Shown here: positions 1-9,124 of the stretch, piece after piece | Layout: every line of letters begins with the position of its first letter | Numbering within the stretch: position 1 is the first letter of the stretch | From: Herbidospora cretacea | Lineage (GTDB): Bacteria > Actinomycetota > Actinomycetes > Streptosporangiales > Streptosporangiaceae | DNA length: 64,000 nt | NCBI RefSeq assembly: GCF_001570605.1 | Contig: NZ_BBXG01000004.1 | Span: 586,411-650,410, forward strand | Direction: 5' to 3' | The notes under the pieces: model-generated | What the model saw: the letters and a program-made list of their open reading frames with translations, nothing else | The model's database searches: none | Told to the model about the DNA's origin: nothing | Position numbers and translations under genes: made by a program

Positions 1-1
1 G

Positions 2-433
2 CACGAGGAGGGACTCGTGCACGCCCGGCTCGTCCACCAGGACCGCCGCCCCAGCAAACGCCTGTTCTCCCTCACCGACGAGGGCCGCCGCGACCTGCAC
101 GCCTTCACCAGGGAGCCGGTCCGCCCCGGCGCGATCAGGGAGGACCTGTTCGTCCAGGTGCAGGCCGTCGACGCGGGCGACGCCGCCGCCGTGCGCGCGG
201 CGATCGAGGAGCGCCTCGGCTGGGCCGAGGCCAAGATCGCCCGGTACGAACGCCTGCGGACCCGCATCCTCGCGGGCCGCGACGAGGAGGAGTTCCTCGA
301 CCACGCCGACCGCATCGGCCCCTACCTCACGGTCACCCGCGGCCTGGCCTTCGAACGCGAGAACCGCCACTGGTGCCGATGGGCCCTGGACGTGCTCGAC
401 CGCCGGACGGCCAGATCGGCGGCGGCCGGATGA
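2..433 (+). CDS. PadR-family transcriptional regulator, 3' part
   Basis: The reading frame is open from the first bases of the window, so the start and most of the winged helix lie outside. What remains begins in the wing (EEGLVHARLVHQDRRPSKRLF, then SLTDEGRRDL), the usual junction between the winged helix and the C-terminal part in PadR proteins. It continues with the helical C-terminal domain (residues about 45-140 of the visible part) used for dimerisation. PadR proteins usually repress nearby detoxification or transport genes. The stop overlaps the start of the SGNH hydrolase gene (ATGA), so the two are probably cotranscribed. The family call is firm; the ligand is unknown. Confidence 0.85.
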   Translation, partial: HEEGLVHARLVHQDRRPSKRLFSLTDEGRRDLHAFTREPVRPGAIREDLFVQVQAVDAGDAAAVRAAIEERLGWAEAKIARYERLRTRILAGRDEEEFLDHADRIGPYLTVTRGLAFERENRHWCRWALDVLDRRTARSAAAG

Positions 434-1203
434 GCTACCTGCGTTTCGTGGCCGTCGGCGACAGCCAGACCGAGGGCCTGGGCGACGGCGACGAGGTGTC
501 CGGCTACCGGGGCTGGGCCGACCGGCTGGCCGATCACCTCGCCGTGTGCAGTCCGGACGTCCACTACGCCAACCTGGCGGTCCGGGGACGGCTGGCCGCC
601 CAGATCCGGGCCCAGCAGGTGGCTCCGGCCCTGGCGCTCAAGCCCGACCTGGTGTCGGTGATGGCCGGGATGAACGACATGACCCGGCCGGGGGGCGACC
701 CGGCCGTCGTCGCGGGGGAGGTCGAGGAGATGATCCGCGCCTTCACCGGCGTCGGCGCGACCGTGCTGACCTTCACCTTCCCCAACATCGCCGAGATCGC
801 TCCGATGGCCCGCCGCTTCCTGCCCCGGATCCTCGACTTCAACGACCGGCTCCGCCACGCCTCCCGGCGGCACGGCGCGGTCGTGGTGGACACCTTCCCC
901 TACCCCGTCTCCACCGACGCCCGGTTGTGGAGCCGCGACCGCCTCCACGCCGCCCCCTTGGGCCACGAGCGCATCGCCGCCGCGGCGGCCCACGCGCTGG
1001 GTCTGCCCGGCAGCGACCTCACCTGGGCCGGTGAACTGCCGCCGCTCCGCCGCCCGAACGCGCTGCTCCGCACCGGGGCCGAGGTGCGCTGGGCCGCCGC
1101 CTTCCTCGGCCCGTGGGCGCTGCGCCGGATCCGGGGCCGCTCCACCGGCGACGGCCGGACGGCCAAACGCCCGGCCCTGCTCCCGGTCATCCCGCCCGGG
1201 TGA
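430..1203 (+). CDS. SGNH/GDSL-family hydrolase
   Basis: A 257-residue serine esterase/lipase of the SGNH fold. The GDS block (VAVGDSQTEG, Ser12), the GxND block (AGMNDMTR) and the C-terminal catalytic DxxH (DRLHAAPLGH) are all present. No signal peptide is visible, so it is probably cytoplasmic. The ATG at 430 is chosen because it overlaps the PadR stop as ATGA and starts just before the first family block. Its last bases overlap, tail to tail, the 3' end of the opposing formamidase-like gene. The substrate cannot be inferred. Confidence 0.88.
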   Translation: MSYLRFVAVGDSQTEGLGDGDEVSGYRGWADRLADHLAVCSPDVHYANLAVRGRLAAQIRAQQVAPALALKPDLVSVMAGMNDMTRPGGDPAVVAGEVEEMIRAFTGVGATVLTFTFPNIAEIAPMARRFLPRILDFNDRLRHASRRHGAVVVDTFPYPVSTDARLWSRDRLHAAPLGHERIAAAAAHALGLPGSDLTWAGELPPLRRPNALLRTGAEVRWAAAFLGPWALRRIRGRSTGDGRTAKRPALLPVIPPG

Positions 1204-2233
1204 GGCCGATCGCCCGGTCCACCTCGTCCATGGTCGCCGCCCAGATCTCCGACGCCGGGTCGATCACCGCGAAGTGGCCGCCCGGTCGTTCGACGAGGGT
1301 GACGTCGTCGCCCGCCGCGTGTGCCTTGGCGGCGTAGCGGCGGCTGAAGTCGAGCAGGTCCAGGTCGTCGTCCGCGCCGACGGCGACGACCTGGCGCACG
1401 CCGAGGGGCAGGCGGCTCAGGGGGTCGGCGGCGGCGTACACCCCGGGGATCTCGGCGGAGGGGCCGCCGAGGGCGTGCGCGACCGCGCCGGTCCCGACGC
1501 GGCGGCGCTCTCCCTCGGTCAGGTCGAGCACCCCGGCGAGGGAGACGGCCACGGCGACCCGGGCCCGGTCGTCGGCGGCGGCGCGCAGGGCGAGTTGGCC
1601 GCCCGCCGAGTGACCGAGGACCACGACGCGGCCCAGGTCCAGGGCGTCGAGGCCGGTCAGGCGGTCGAGACCGGCCTCGACGTCGGCGACGGTGGCCTGC
1701 CAGCCGTGCCGGTCGGGGCGGCGGTATTCGAGGTTCCAGGCGGCGTAGCCGCGCCCGGCCAGGTCGACGGCGAGGGCGTCCATCAGGTCGGCGGCCCAGA
1801 TCGAGCGCCAGTAGCCGCCGTGGATCAGCACCGCGACCGGCGGCGGGCCGCCGTCGTGGCGCGGCGGCAGGCGGAGCTCGCCCCACTGCTCGTCGCCGGG
1901 GCCGTAGGCGATGCGCTCGGCGGGGTGCCGCAGGCGGTGGAAGGCGTGCCGGATCGCCCAGGTCAGGCCCCAGAGGCCCCGGCCGTACAGGTGGACGGAG
2001 CCGGGGGAGACCTCGACCGGGCCGGTGTCGGCGGGGTCGTACCAGACGACGGGCGCGGGGTGCGGGACCGGTGGGCCCACCGCGACCACGGCGTCGCCTG
2101 TCTCTTCCAGTGTCTTGCCGAGGCCGGTGACCACGCGGCCCTCGACCCCCAGGTGCCGGAACTCGGTCTCGGCGATGTGCCGGACCAGGTCGGGGTCGGC
2201 CGTCAGGCCGGGGGTGAGCGCCACCAGGATCAT
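1187..2233 (-). CDS. kynB: Alpha/beta hydrolase, probable kynurenine formamidase
   Basis: A 348-residue protein with an N-terminal extension of about 110 residues of unknown role and an alpha/beta hydrolase domain. The oxyanion motif HGGYW (138-142) and nucleophile elbow GHSAGG (Ser209) are those of arylformamidase-like carboxylesterases; a C-terminal GGHF supplies the likely catalytic His. It is the last gene of the tryptophan-degradation operon, and its ATG overlaps the stop of the decarboxylase gene. The operon otherwise lacks the enzyme that hydrolyses N-formylkynurenine to kynurenine and formate, so that role is inferred. A general esterase is the alternative. The unusual N-terminal extension deserves checking. 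Confidence 0.75.
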   Translation of the reverse strand: MILVALTPGLTADPDLVRHIAETEFRHLGVEGRVVTGLGKTLEETGDAVVAVGPPVPHPAPVVWYDPADTGPVEVSPGSVHLYGRGLWGLTWAIRHAFHRLRHPAERIAYGPGDEQWGELRLPPRHDGGPPPVAVLIHGGYWRSIWAADLMDALAVDLAGRGYAAWNLEYRRPDRHGWQATVADVEAGLDRLTGLDALDLGRVVVLGHSAGGQLALRAAADDRARVAVAVSLAGVLDLTEGERRRVGTGAVAHALGGPSAEIPGVYAAADPLSRLPLGVRQVVAVGADDDLDLLDFSRRYAAKAHAAGDDVTLVERPGGHFAVIDPASEIWAATMDEVDRAIGLTRAG

Positions 2234-3231
2234 GGTGTCCTCCCGAGGAAGCGCAGGGCGTTGCCGGACAGCAGCCTGTCGCGCTGGGCCGCGTCCAGGA
2301 ACTCCGCGTCGTGCACGACCTTGCCGGCCGGGCGCTCGCCCAGCGGGTAGGGGTAGTCGCTGCCGACCATGACCCGGTCGTCGCCCATCACGTCCACCAG
2401 CAGCCGCAGCGCCGCCGGGTCGAACACGACGCTGTCGACGGAGAACCGGCCGACGTAGTGGCTCGGCGGGTGGGCCGACCGGCCGCGCACCACGTCGCCG
2501 CGCCGGTGCCAGGCGTTGTCGGCGCGGCCGAGCCAGAACGGGAAGCTGCCGCCGCCGTGGGCGAAGCACAGGCGCAGCGACTCGGGCACCTGGTCGAAGA
2601 CGCCGCCGAGGACGAGCGCCAGCACCGACAGGTGCGTCTCGGCCGGCATGCCGGTCAGCCAGCGCGCCATCCAGCGGTCGAGCCGGGGGCCGCCGGGCAT
2701 GTCCCACGGGTGGACGAAGACCGGCGCGCCGACCTCCGCGCAGTGCCGCAGGAACATCACGATGCCCGGGTCGTCGAGGTCGCGGTCGCCGACGTGGTTG
2801 CCGATCTCGACGCCCACGTGGCCGTTGGCCAGGCAGCGGTCGAGCTCCTCGCACGCCGCCTCCGGGTCCTGGAGCGGCACCTGGCAGAACGGGACGAACC
2901 GGTCGTGCCCGGTCATCTCCAGCGTGAGGTCGTTGAAGATCCGGGCCACCTTGACGGCCTGGCCGGCCGGGCGGTCGTACGAGAAGAAGACCGGCGTGGG
3001 CGAGACGACCTGCACGTCGACGCCGTCGGCGTCCATGTCGGCCAGGCGGGTGCCCGGGTCCCAGGCCTCCGCCCCGATCGGGCGGAACTCCGTCTCACCC
3101 ACCATGATCATGGCGGCGCGCTCGGAGTCGACGCGGAGCCAGGGCCAGCCGGTGCCGCCACAGCGGGCGGCCAGGTCGGGCCACCCCTTCGGCACCAGGT
3201 GGGTGTGGACGTCGACGACGGGCCCGGCCAT
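2230..3231 (-). CDS. nbaD: 2-amino-3-carboxymuconate-6-semialdehyde decarboxylase (ACMSD)
   Basis: A 333-residue metal-dependent decarboxylase of the amidohydrolase superfamily. It removes CO2 from ACMS to give 2-aminomuconate semialdehyde, diverting the pathway from quinolinate towards full degradation. Metal ligands are visible: HxH (His9, His11 in DVHTHLVP), His174 (FVHPWD) and Asp291 (GSDYPYP). His225 (FAHGGG) corresponds to the catalytic histidine. Spacing matches the characterised Pseudomonas enzyme within a few residues. The ATG overlaps the stop of the 3-hydroxyanthranilate dioxygenase gene. Confidence 0.93.
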   Translation of the reverse strand: MAGPVVDVHTHLVPKGWPDLAARCGGTGWPWLRVDSERAAMIMVGETEFRPIGAEAWDPGTRLADMDADGVDVQVVSPTPVFFSYDRPAGQAVKVARIFNDLTLEMTGHDRFVPFCQVPLQDPEAACEELDRCLANGHVGVEIGNHVGDRDLDDPGIVMFLRHCAEVGAPVFVHPWDMPGGPRLDRWMARWLTGMPAETHLSVLALVLGGVFDQVPESLRLCFAHGGGSFPFWLGRADNAWHRRGDVVRGRSAHPPSHYVGRFSVDSVVFDPAALRLLVDVMGDDRVMVGSDYPYPLGERPAGKVVHDAEFLDAAQRDRLLSGNALRFLGRTP

Positions 3232-3755
3232 CAGCCCTTGCCCGGGTGGAGCGCGCCGCACCCGGCGCAGGTGCGGGCCGTCTCGTCGGCGTAGAAGGCC
3301 TGGAAGACCGGCGGCAGGTCGTGGACGATGTCGCGGACCTGGAGCTCGACCTCGTGCAGCAGGTTGCCGCAGTCGAGGCAGTACCACTGGAACTTCTCCA
3401 GCGTGCCCTCCTCGCGCACCCGCTCGACCACCATGCCGATCGACCCCGCCTCCGGCCGCTGCGGCGAGTGGGGGACGTTGCCCGGCAGCATCCACATCTC
3501 GCCCTCGCGGACGTGCACGGTGCGCGGCCCTTCGGGCGTCATGAGGTTGACGTGCATGTTGCCCTTGACCTGGTAGAAGAACTCCTCGTAGGGGTCGACG
3601 TGGAAGTCGGTGCGCTGGTTGGGGCCGCCCACGACCTGCACGATGAAGTCAGACCCGCCCGGGAACATCTCCTTGTTGCCGACCGGCGGCTTGAGCAGGT
3701 GCCTGTTGCCCTCGATCCAGCCGGGGAAGTTCACCGGCTCCGTGATGTCGGTCAT
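3231..3755 (-). CDS. nbaC: 3-hydroxyanthranilate 3,4-dioxygenase
   Basis: A 174-residue cupin dioxygenase that opens the ring of 3-hydroxyanthranilate to ACMS. The catalytic iron ligands are His52, Glu58 and His96. Substrate-binding Arg48, Arg100 and Glu111 are present. The bacterial-type second iron site, with two CxxC pairs (Cys126/Cys129 and Cys163/Cys166), is intact. Every position is one residue later than in the well-studied Cupriavidus enzyme, which makes the call very secure. The start at 3755 overlaps the stop of the deaminase gene (ATGA). Confidence 0.96.
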   Translation of the reverse strand: MTDITEPVNFPGWIEGNRHLLKPPVGNKEMFPGGSDFIVQVVGGPNQRTDFHVDPYEEFFYQVKGNMHVNLMTPEGPRTVHVREGEMWMLPGNVPHSPQRPEAGSIGMVVERVREEGTLEKFQWYCLDCGNLLHEVELQVRDIVHDLPPVFQAFYADETARTCAGCGALHPGKG

Positions 3756-4177
3756 TCGTCGACTCCTTCCGGGAGTAGCGCCACGGCCTGTATCTCGATC
3801 AGCAGATGGGGGTGCGGGAGCTGGTGCACCGCCACGGTGGTGCGGGCGGGGCCGGTCTCGTCGAAGTACTCGGCGTAGACCTCGTTGTAGCCGCCGAAGT
3901 CGTTCATGTTGACCAGGTAGGTCGTCACCTGCACCAGGTCGGACAGGCCCGCCCCGGCGGAGGCGAGGATGTCGCCGATGTTCTCGATCACCGCCCGGGT
4001 CTGCGCCCGGATGTCCAGCGCGGTGGTCCCCATCGCGTCGGCGCTCGCCCCCGCGATGGTGTTGTCGGGACGACGGCTGGAGGTCCCCGAGACGAACGCG
4101 AACCCTCCGGCGATCTTCAGATGGGGAAAACGGCCCCGGGGAGTGGCCTTCCCAGGAACGATCTTGCCCGCGCTCAT
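3752..4177 (-). CDS. nbaF: RidA-family 2-aminomuconate deaminase
   Basis: A 141-residue YjgF/RidA-fold protein. The conserved enamine-binding arginine is kept (GPARTT, Arg112), and the downstream HPHLLIEIQ segment is typical. In 2-nitrobenzoate and tryptophan catabolic clusters a RidA-family protein serves as 2-aminomuconate deaminase, giving 4-oxalocrotonate and ammonia. The place between the decarboxylase and 3-hydroxyanthranilate dioxygenase genes matches that cluster, so I infer the same role. The ATG at 4177 is the first in-frame ATG before the family core; a longer upstream reading would run into the decarboxylase gene. Confidence 0.88.
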   Translation of the reverse strand: MSAGKIVPGKATPRGRFPHLKIAGGFAFVSGTSSRRPDNTIAGASADAMGTTALDIRAQTRAVIENIGDILASAGAGLSDLVQVTTYLVNMNDFGGYNEVYAEYFDETGPARTTVAVHQLPHPHLLIEIQAVALLPEGVDE

Positions 4178-4223
4178 GAGGAGACTCCCGCCATGACGGC
4201 TTCCGGCGCGATCCGCAGGCCGC

Positions 4224-4949
4224 TCACGACGCCGCCTTGAACGACGCCGTGCCGAGCTTTTCGACCACCGCGCGGACGTGGTCCCCCGGGTGCAGCGGCA
4301 CCGCCGCCGTGGCGGCCCCGGCCAGCACGATCCAGCCGTCGCGCAGCTCCACGCCCCGGCCGCCCGCCAGGCGGACCGCCGCATCGAAGGCACGGCGGGC
4401 GTCGCCGAGGATGGCGGCCGTCGAGCCGGTCTGGACGACCCGGCCGTTCACCTCCAGCAGCACGCCGAGGTTGTCCAACCCGTCGGGCACCGGCCGCCAC
4501 GGGCCGACGACGTAACCGGCCGCCGAGGTGTTGTCGGCGATCACGTCGGGCAGCGAGAAGTCGAAGCCCTCGAAGCGCGAGTCGATCACCTCCAGCGCCG
4601 GGGCGACGGCCTCGACGCCCGAGCCGGAGAGCAGGAACGCGACCTCCGGCTCGGCCCGCGCGTGGATCAGCCGCGTCAGGTCGAGCCGGCCGCCGTCGCC
4701 GATCCGCATGCCGTCGGTGAGGTGGCCCCAGATGACCTCGTCCACGCCGACCTGGGCCATCTTGGCGCGGCTGGTCAGGCCCATCTTCACGCCGGTCAGC
4801 CGTTCGCCGCGGGCCAGCCGCCGCTCGACGAGCGCGCGCTGCACGTCGTAGGCCCCGGAAGGGTCGAGACCGGCCGCGGCGGCCAGGCGCGGGATGGCCG
4901 TGGCGGTCAGCGCCGCCCGGTCGAGGCGGTCGGCGAGCTCGCCGATCAT
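4224..4949 (-). CDS. nbaG: 4-oxalocrotonate decarboxylase
   Basis: A 241-residue member of the hydratase/decarboxylase family related to fumarylacetoacetate hydrolase. It has the family blocks GVKMGLTS, the acidic metal-site segment AEPEVAFLL, and the [19 protein letters not shown] region. It is paralogous to the hydratase at 6852-7640. Assignment as the decarboxylase rests on gene order (hydratase, acetaldehyde dehydrogenase, aldolase, decarboxylase), the same as in meta-cleavage operons such as dmpEFGH. It would yield 2-oxopent-4-enoate. The start overlaps the aldolase stop. A 46-base gap to the deaminase gene is the largest internal gap of the operon. Confidence 0.85.
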   Translation of the reverse strand: MIGELADRLDRAALTATAIPRLAAAAGLDPSGAYDVQRALVERRLARGERLTGVKMGLTSRAKMAQVGVDEVIWGHLTDGMRIGDGGRLDLTRLIHARAEPEVAFLLSGSGVEAVAPALEVIDSRFEGFDFSLPDVIADNTSAAGYVVGPWRPVPDGLDNLGVLLEVNGRVVQTGSTAAILGDARRAFDAAVRLAGGRGVELRDGWIVLAGAATAAVPLHPGDHVRAVVEKLGTASFKAAS

Positions 4950-5953
4950 CGGGTTCCTCCCAGGTCGAGTGCCACATCGACGATCATGTCCTCCTGGCCG
5001 CCGACCATGCGGCGGCGGCCCAGTTCGACCAGGATGGCGCGGACGTCCACGCCGTAGCGGTCGGCGGCGCGTTCGGCGTGGCGCAGGAAGCTGGAGTAGA
5101 CCCCGGCGTAGCCGAGCGAGAGCGTCTCGCGGTCGACCCGCACGGGCCGGTCCTGGAGCGGCCGGACCAGGTCGTCGGCGGCGTCCATCAGCGCGAACAC
5201 GTCGCAGCCGTGGGGCCAGCCGTGGAGTTCGGCGACGGCGGCGAACACCTCCAGCGGGGCGTTGCCGGCCCCCGCGCCCATGCCCGCGAGCGAGGCGTCG
5301 ACGCGGGTGGTGCCGTGTTCGACGGCGACGACGCTGTTGGCGACGCCGAGCGAGAGGTTGTGGTGGGCGTGGATGCCGATCTCGGTGCCCTCGTCGAGGA
5401 CCTGCCGGTAGGCGTCAACCCGTTCGGCGACGTCGCGCATGAGCAGCCGGCCGCCCGAGTCGGTGACGTAGACGCAGTGCGCGCCGTACGACTCCATCAG
5501 CTTGGCCTGCCCGGCCAGGGTGGCGGGGTCGGCCATGTGCGACATCATCAGGAATCCGGCCACGTCCATGCCGTTGTCCCTGGCCCAGGCGATGTGCTGG
5601 GCGGCGATGTCGGCCTCGGTGCAGTGGGTGGCGATCCGCACGCTGGTGACGCCGAGGTCGCGGGCGGCCTTCAGGTCGGCGATGGTGCCGATGCCGGGCA
5701 GCAGCAGGGTGGTGAGCCGGGCCCTGGTCATGACGGAGGCGGCGGCCTCGATCCACTCGGCGTCCGTGGCCGCGCCGTGGCCGTAGTTGACGCTGGAGCC
5801 CGCCAGGCCGTCGCCGTGGGCGACTTCGATCGCGTCGACCCCGGCCGCGTCGAGCGCGGCGGCGATCTCGGCGACCTGGGCGGGGGTGTAGCGGTGGGCG
5901 ATGGCGTGCATGCCGTCGCGGAGGGTGACGTCCTGGACGTAGAGGCGGTTCAC
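4946..5953 (-). CDS. nbaI: 4-hydroxy-2-oxovalerate aldolase
   Basis: A 335-residue HMG-CoA-lyase-like TIM-barrel aldolase (DmpG family) that splits 4-hydroxy-2-oxovalerate into pyruvate and acetaldehyde. Key elements are the N-terminal TLRDGMHA block with metal-binding Asp, the C-terminal [12 protein letters not shown] metal ligands and the [13 protein letters not shown] loop. The enzyme normally forms a channelling complex with the acetylating acetaldehyde dehydrogenase, whose gene lies immediately upstream. The start is a GTG at 5953 that overlaps the upstream stop (GTGA), placing [14 protein letters not shown] at the N terminus as in the family. Confidence 0.94.
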   Translation of the reverse strand: MNRLYVQDVTLRDGMHAIAHRYTPAQVAEIAAALDAAGVDAIEVAHGDGLAGSSVNYGHGAATDAEWIEAAASVMTRARLTTLLLPGIGTIADLKAARDLGVTSVRIATHCTEADIAAQHIAWARDNGMDVAGFLMMSHMADPATLAGQAKLMESYGAHCVYVTDSGGRLLMRDVAERVDAYRQVLDEGTEIGIHAHHNLSLGVANSVVAVEHGTTRVDASLAGMGAGAGNAPLEVFAAVAELHGWPHGCDVFALMDAADDLVRPLQDRPVRVDRETLSLGYAGVYSSFLRHAERAADRYGVDVRAILVELGRRRMVGGQEDMIVDVALDLGGTR

Positions 5954-6855
5954 CGGGTCACCATCCGTTCGGCCGTGCGCAGCGCCGCCGAGGTCATGAT
6001 GTCGAGGTTCCCGGCGTATTCGGGCAGGTAGTGGCCCGCGCCGGAGACCTCCAGGAAGACCGACACCTGGAGGCCGGCGAACCTCCGGCCCAGCGCGGGG
6101 ACGTGGGCGTCCACGGGGTCGAACTGCACCTCCTGCTTGAGGCGGTAGCCGGGCACGTACTCCTGGACCGCGGCCACCATCTCGGCCACCGAGCGGGCGA
6201 TCGCCTCGCGGTCGGCGTCGGCGCAGAGACAGTAGACCGTGTCGCGCATGAGCAGCGGGGGCTCGGCCGGGTTGAGCACGATGATCGCCTTGCCGCGCTC
6301 GGCCCCGCCGACGACCTCGATCGCGCGGGACGTCGTCTCGGTGAACTCGTCGATGTTGGCGCGGGTGCCCGGCCCGGCCGACCGGGAGGAGATGGAGGCG
6401 ACGATCTCCCCGTACACGACCGGGGTGACCCGGCCGACGGCGGCCACGATCGGCACGGTGGCCTGGCCGCCGCAGGTGACCATGTTGACGTTGCGTTCGC
6501 CCACGTGCTCGCCGAGGTTCACCGGCGGCACCACATAGGGGCCGATCGCGGCCGGGGTGAGGTCGACGACGACCTTGCCATGGGAGCGGAGCACCTCGTC
6601 GTTGTGCCGGTGGGCCCCGGCCGAGGTGGCGTCGAAGACCACCTCGACGTCGGCGAACTCCGGCATCGCGACCAGGCCCTCGACGCCCTTGTCGGTGGTG
6701 GCCACGCCCATCCGGCGGGCCCGTGCGAGGCCGTCGGAGGCGGGGTCGATCCCGGCCATCGCGACCATGCGGAGCGTCTTCGACAGGCGCAGCACCTTGA
6801 TCATCAGATCGGTGCCGATGTTGCCCGACCCGATCACCGCCACTCCGGTGTTCAT
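5950..6855 (-). CDS. nbaJ: Acetaldehyde dehydrogenase (acetylating)
   Basis: A 301-residue DmpF-family enzyme converting acetaldehyde, CoA and NAD+ to acetyl-CoA. It shows the N-terminal Rossmann motif [10 protein letters not shown] and the catalytic cysteine in [11 protein letters not shown] (Cys128). Length is normal for the family. It partners with the aldolase encoded directly downstream, passing acetaldehyde between active sites. The stop overlaps the aldolase GTG and the start overlaps the hydratase stop, so translation of the three genes is probably coupled. Confidence 0.95.
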   Translation of the reverse strand: MNTGVAVIGSGNIGTDLMIKVLRLSKTLRMVAMAGIDPASDGLARARRMGVATTDKGVEGLVAMPEFADVEVVFDATSAGAHRHNDEVLRSHGKVVVDLTPAAIGPYVVPPVNLGEHVGERNVNMVTCGGQATVPIVAAVGRVTPVVYGEIVASISSRSAGPGTRANIDEFTETTSRAIEVVGGAERGKAIIVLNPAEPPLLMRDTVYCLCADADREAIARSVAEMVAAVQEYVPGYRLKQEVQFDPVDAHVPALGRRFAGLQVSVFLEVSGAGHYLPEYAGNLDIMTSAALRTAERMVTR

Positions 6856-7640
6856 GCCACCCCTCCGAAACAGGTCCTGACCGAGCCGAGCCCCGAGATG
6901 CGCGCCTCGTAGGCCGCACCCGGCGTCACCGGCACCATCGGGCCGAGCGCGCCGGAGAGCACCACGTCACCGGCGCGCAGCGGACGGCCCGCGCGGGCCA
7001 GCGTCCCGGCCAGCCAGGCCACGGCGTGCGCCGGGTTGCCCAGGCAGGCCGCGCCCGCGCCGACCGAGACCGGTTCGCCGTCGTGTTCGAGCACCGCGCC
7101 GCACAGCCGCAGGTCCACGTCGGCGACGCGGCGCGGGCTGGCGCCGAGCACGAACAGGCCGCTGGAGGCGTTGTCGGCGACGGTGTCGACGATGGAGATG
7201 TCCCAGTTCGCCACCCGCGAGCCGACGATCTCGATGGCCGGCAGCAGGTGGTCGGTCGCGCGGATCACGTCTGCCACCGTCACCTGGTCGTGCGGCAGGT
7301 CCGCGCCGAGCACGAAGGCGATCTCCGCCTCCACCCGGGGCTGGAGCACCCGGCCGGGCGCGACCTCCGCGCCGTCGGGCACCGCCATGTCGGCGAACAG
7401 CACGCCGAAGTCCGGCTGGTAGACGCCCAGCGCCTTCTGCACGACGGGGTTGGTCAGCCCGATCTTCGCGCCGACCGGCCGCCGCCCCTCGGCGGTCCAC
7501 TGCTCGACCTGCGTCTGCTGGACGGCGTAGGCGGTGGCCACGTCCCCCTCCGGCAGCAGGTCGCCGCGCAGGGGAGGACAGGGGGTGCCGGTGTCGTAGG
7601 CGTCGCGCAGCAGCCGGGCGGCGCGCTGGATGTCGGTCAT
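6852..7640 (-). CDS. nbaH: 2-oxopent-4-enoate hydratase
   Basis: A 262-residue hydratase (DmpE/MhpD-like) adding water to 2-oxopent-4-enoate to give 4-hydroxy-2-oxovalerate. The blocks [19 protein letters not shown] (metal-binding acidic residues) and [22 protein letters not shown] are characteristic. It resembles the decarboxylase at 4224-4949 across its length, as expected for these two paralogous steps. It lies between the semialdehyde dehydrogenase and acetaldehyde dehydrogenase genes, with 4-base overlaps on both sides. Swapping the two paralogues' functions cannot be fully excluded from sequence alone. Confidence 0.87.
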   Translation of the reverse strand: MTDIQRAARLLRDAYDTGTPCPPLRGDLLPEGDVATAYAVQQTQVEQWTAEGRRPVGAKIGLTNPVVQKALGVYQPDFGVLFADMAVPDGAEVAPGRVLQPRVEAEIAFVLGADLPHDQVTVADVIRATDHLLPAIEIVGSRVANWDISIVDTVADNASSGLFVLGASPRRVADVDLRLCGAVLEHDGEPVSVGAGAACLGNPAHAVAWLAGTLARAGRPLRAGDVVLSGALGPMVPVTPGAAYEARISGLGSVRTCFGGVA

Positions 7641-9124
7641 GAGAGGTCCACGCAGACGTTGGTGAGCTCCGAATAGAAGGCGAGCGAGTGGACGCCGCCC
7701 TCGCGGCCGACCCCCGACGCCTTGACCCCGCCGAACGGGGTGCGCAGGTCGCGCAGGAACCAGGTGTTGACCCAGACGATCCCGGCGTCGAGGCGCGCGC
7801 CCGCCCGGTGGGCCCGGCCGACGTCGCGGGTCCAGACGGTCGCGGCCAGGCCGTAGACGCTGTCGTTGGCCAGCGCGAACGCCTCCTCCTCGGTGTCGAA
7901 GGGCGCGACGTGGCAGACCGGGCCGAAGATCTCCTCCCGGTTGGTCCTGGCGTCCTGCGCCAGGCCGGTGAGCACCGTCGGCCGCACGTACGCGCCGCCG
8001 TCCCGGGCGTCGCCGAAGACCGGCACGTCACCCCCGGCGAGCACGGTCGCGCCCTCGGCGCGGGCCAGGTCGTAGTAGCCGAGCACCTTCTCGCGGTGCC
8101 CCCGGGAGATCAGCGGCATCGTGCCGGTCGCCGGGTCGGACGGCCAGCCGAACCCCTGCTCGGCCGCCCGCCGGGCCAGCCGCTCGGTGAACTCCTCGAA
8201 CACCGGCCGCTGCACGTACAGCCGCTCGGTGCACAGGCAGACCTGGCCGCCGTTGGTGAAGCTGGAGCGGACCGAGCCCTCCACTGCGGCGTCGAGGTCG
8301 GCGTCGGCGAAGACGAGCCCGGCGTTCTTGCCGCCGAGCTCGAACGAGACCGCCTTCACCCCGTCGGCCGCGGCCCGCATGATCGCGCTGCCGGTCGCCG
8401 ACTCCCCGGTGAAGGTGATCGCGTCCACCCCCGGATGGGTGGTGAGGAACTCGCCCGCCGAGCCGGGGCCGAAGCCGTGCACCAGGTTGAACACCCCGTC
8501 GGGCACGCCGACCGCCGCCATCACCTCGGCCAGCAGCGTGGCCGAGGCGGGCGTCTCCTCCGAGGGCTTGACGACCACCGCGTTCCCGCACGCCAGCGCC
8601 GGGGCGACCTTCCAGGTCAGCAACAGCAAGGGCAGGTTCCACGGCACGATGACCGCGACCACGCCGACCGGCTTGCGCACCGCGTAGTTGATCGCCCGGC
8701 CGGCGGTGCCGAACGACTCGGTGGGGGCGGTCGCGGCGATCTCGGCGAAGGCCCGGAAGTTGGCCGCGCCGCGCGGGATGTCCAGTGTCCTGGCCTGCGA
8801 GACGGGCTTGCCGGTGTCGGCGACCTCGGCGGTGACCAGGTCGTCGAAGCGCCGGTCGAGCTCGTCGGCGACGGCGTTCAGGATCTTCGCGCGTTCCCGC
8901 TCGTCCATCCGGCCCCAGGGCCCGCGCATCGCCCGGCGGGCGGCGGCCACCGCCGCGTCGACGGTGCCGGCGTCGGCCTCGGCGACCTCGAAGACCGTCT
9001 CGCCGGTGACCGGGCTGATCTTGGCGAACCTCTTCCCCTCCGGCACGAACCGGCCGTCGACGAAGTTGCGCAGCAGGCCCGGCTCACCGCGGCCGGACAT
9101 CAGGTCAGGCGTCCACACGGTCAT
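7637..9124 (-). CDS. nbaE: 2-aminomuconate-6-semialdehyde dehydrogenase
   Basis: A 495-residue NAD-dependent aldehyde dehydrogenase. Catalytic residues are Cys296 (GGQVCLCTE), general base Glu262 (FELGGKN) and Asn163 (PWNLP). The double-cysteine CLC around the nucleophile and the overall length fit the 2-amino/2-hydroxymuconate semialdehyde dehydrogenase group. It oxidises the ACMSD product to 2-aminomuconate, committing carbon to the lower pathway. The ATG at 9124 overlaps the kmo stop (ATGA). Confidence 0.93.
   Translation of the reverse strand: MTVWTPDLMSGRGEPGLLRNFVDGRFVPEGKRFAKISPVTGETVFEVAEADAGTVDAAVAAARRAMRGPWGRMDERERAKILNAVADELDRRFDDLVTAEVADTGKPVSQARTLDIPRGAANFRAFAEIAATAPTESFGTAGRAINYAVRKPVGVVAVIVPWNLPLLLLTWKVAPALACGNAVVVKPSEETPASATLLAEVMAAVGVPDGVFNLVHGFGPGSAGEFLTTHPGVDAITFTGESATGSAIMRAAADGVKAVSFELGGKNAGLVFADADLDAAVEGSVRSSFTNGGQVCLCTERLYVQRPVFEEFTERLARRAAEQGFGWPSDPATGTMPLISRGHREKVLGYYDLARAEGATVLAGGDVPVFGDARDGGAYVRPTVLTGLAQDARTNREEIFGPVCHVAPFDTEEEAFALANDSVYGLAATVWTRDVGRAHRAGARLDAGIVWVNTWFLRDLRTPFGGVKASGVGREGGVHSLAFYSELTNVCVDLS

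Noticed and set aside
1031..2350. Long plus-strand frame opposite the formamidase gene
   Set aside because: A GC-driven shadow: low-complexity Gly/Val/Ala/Gln composition with no family, while the minus frame has catalytic motifs.
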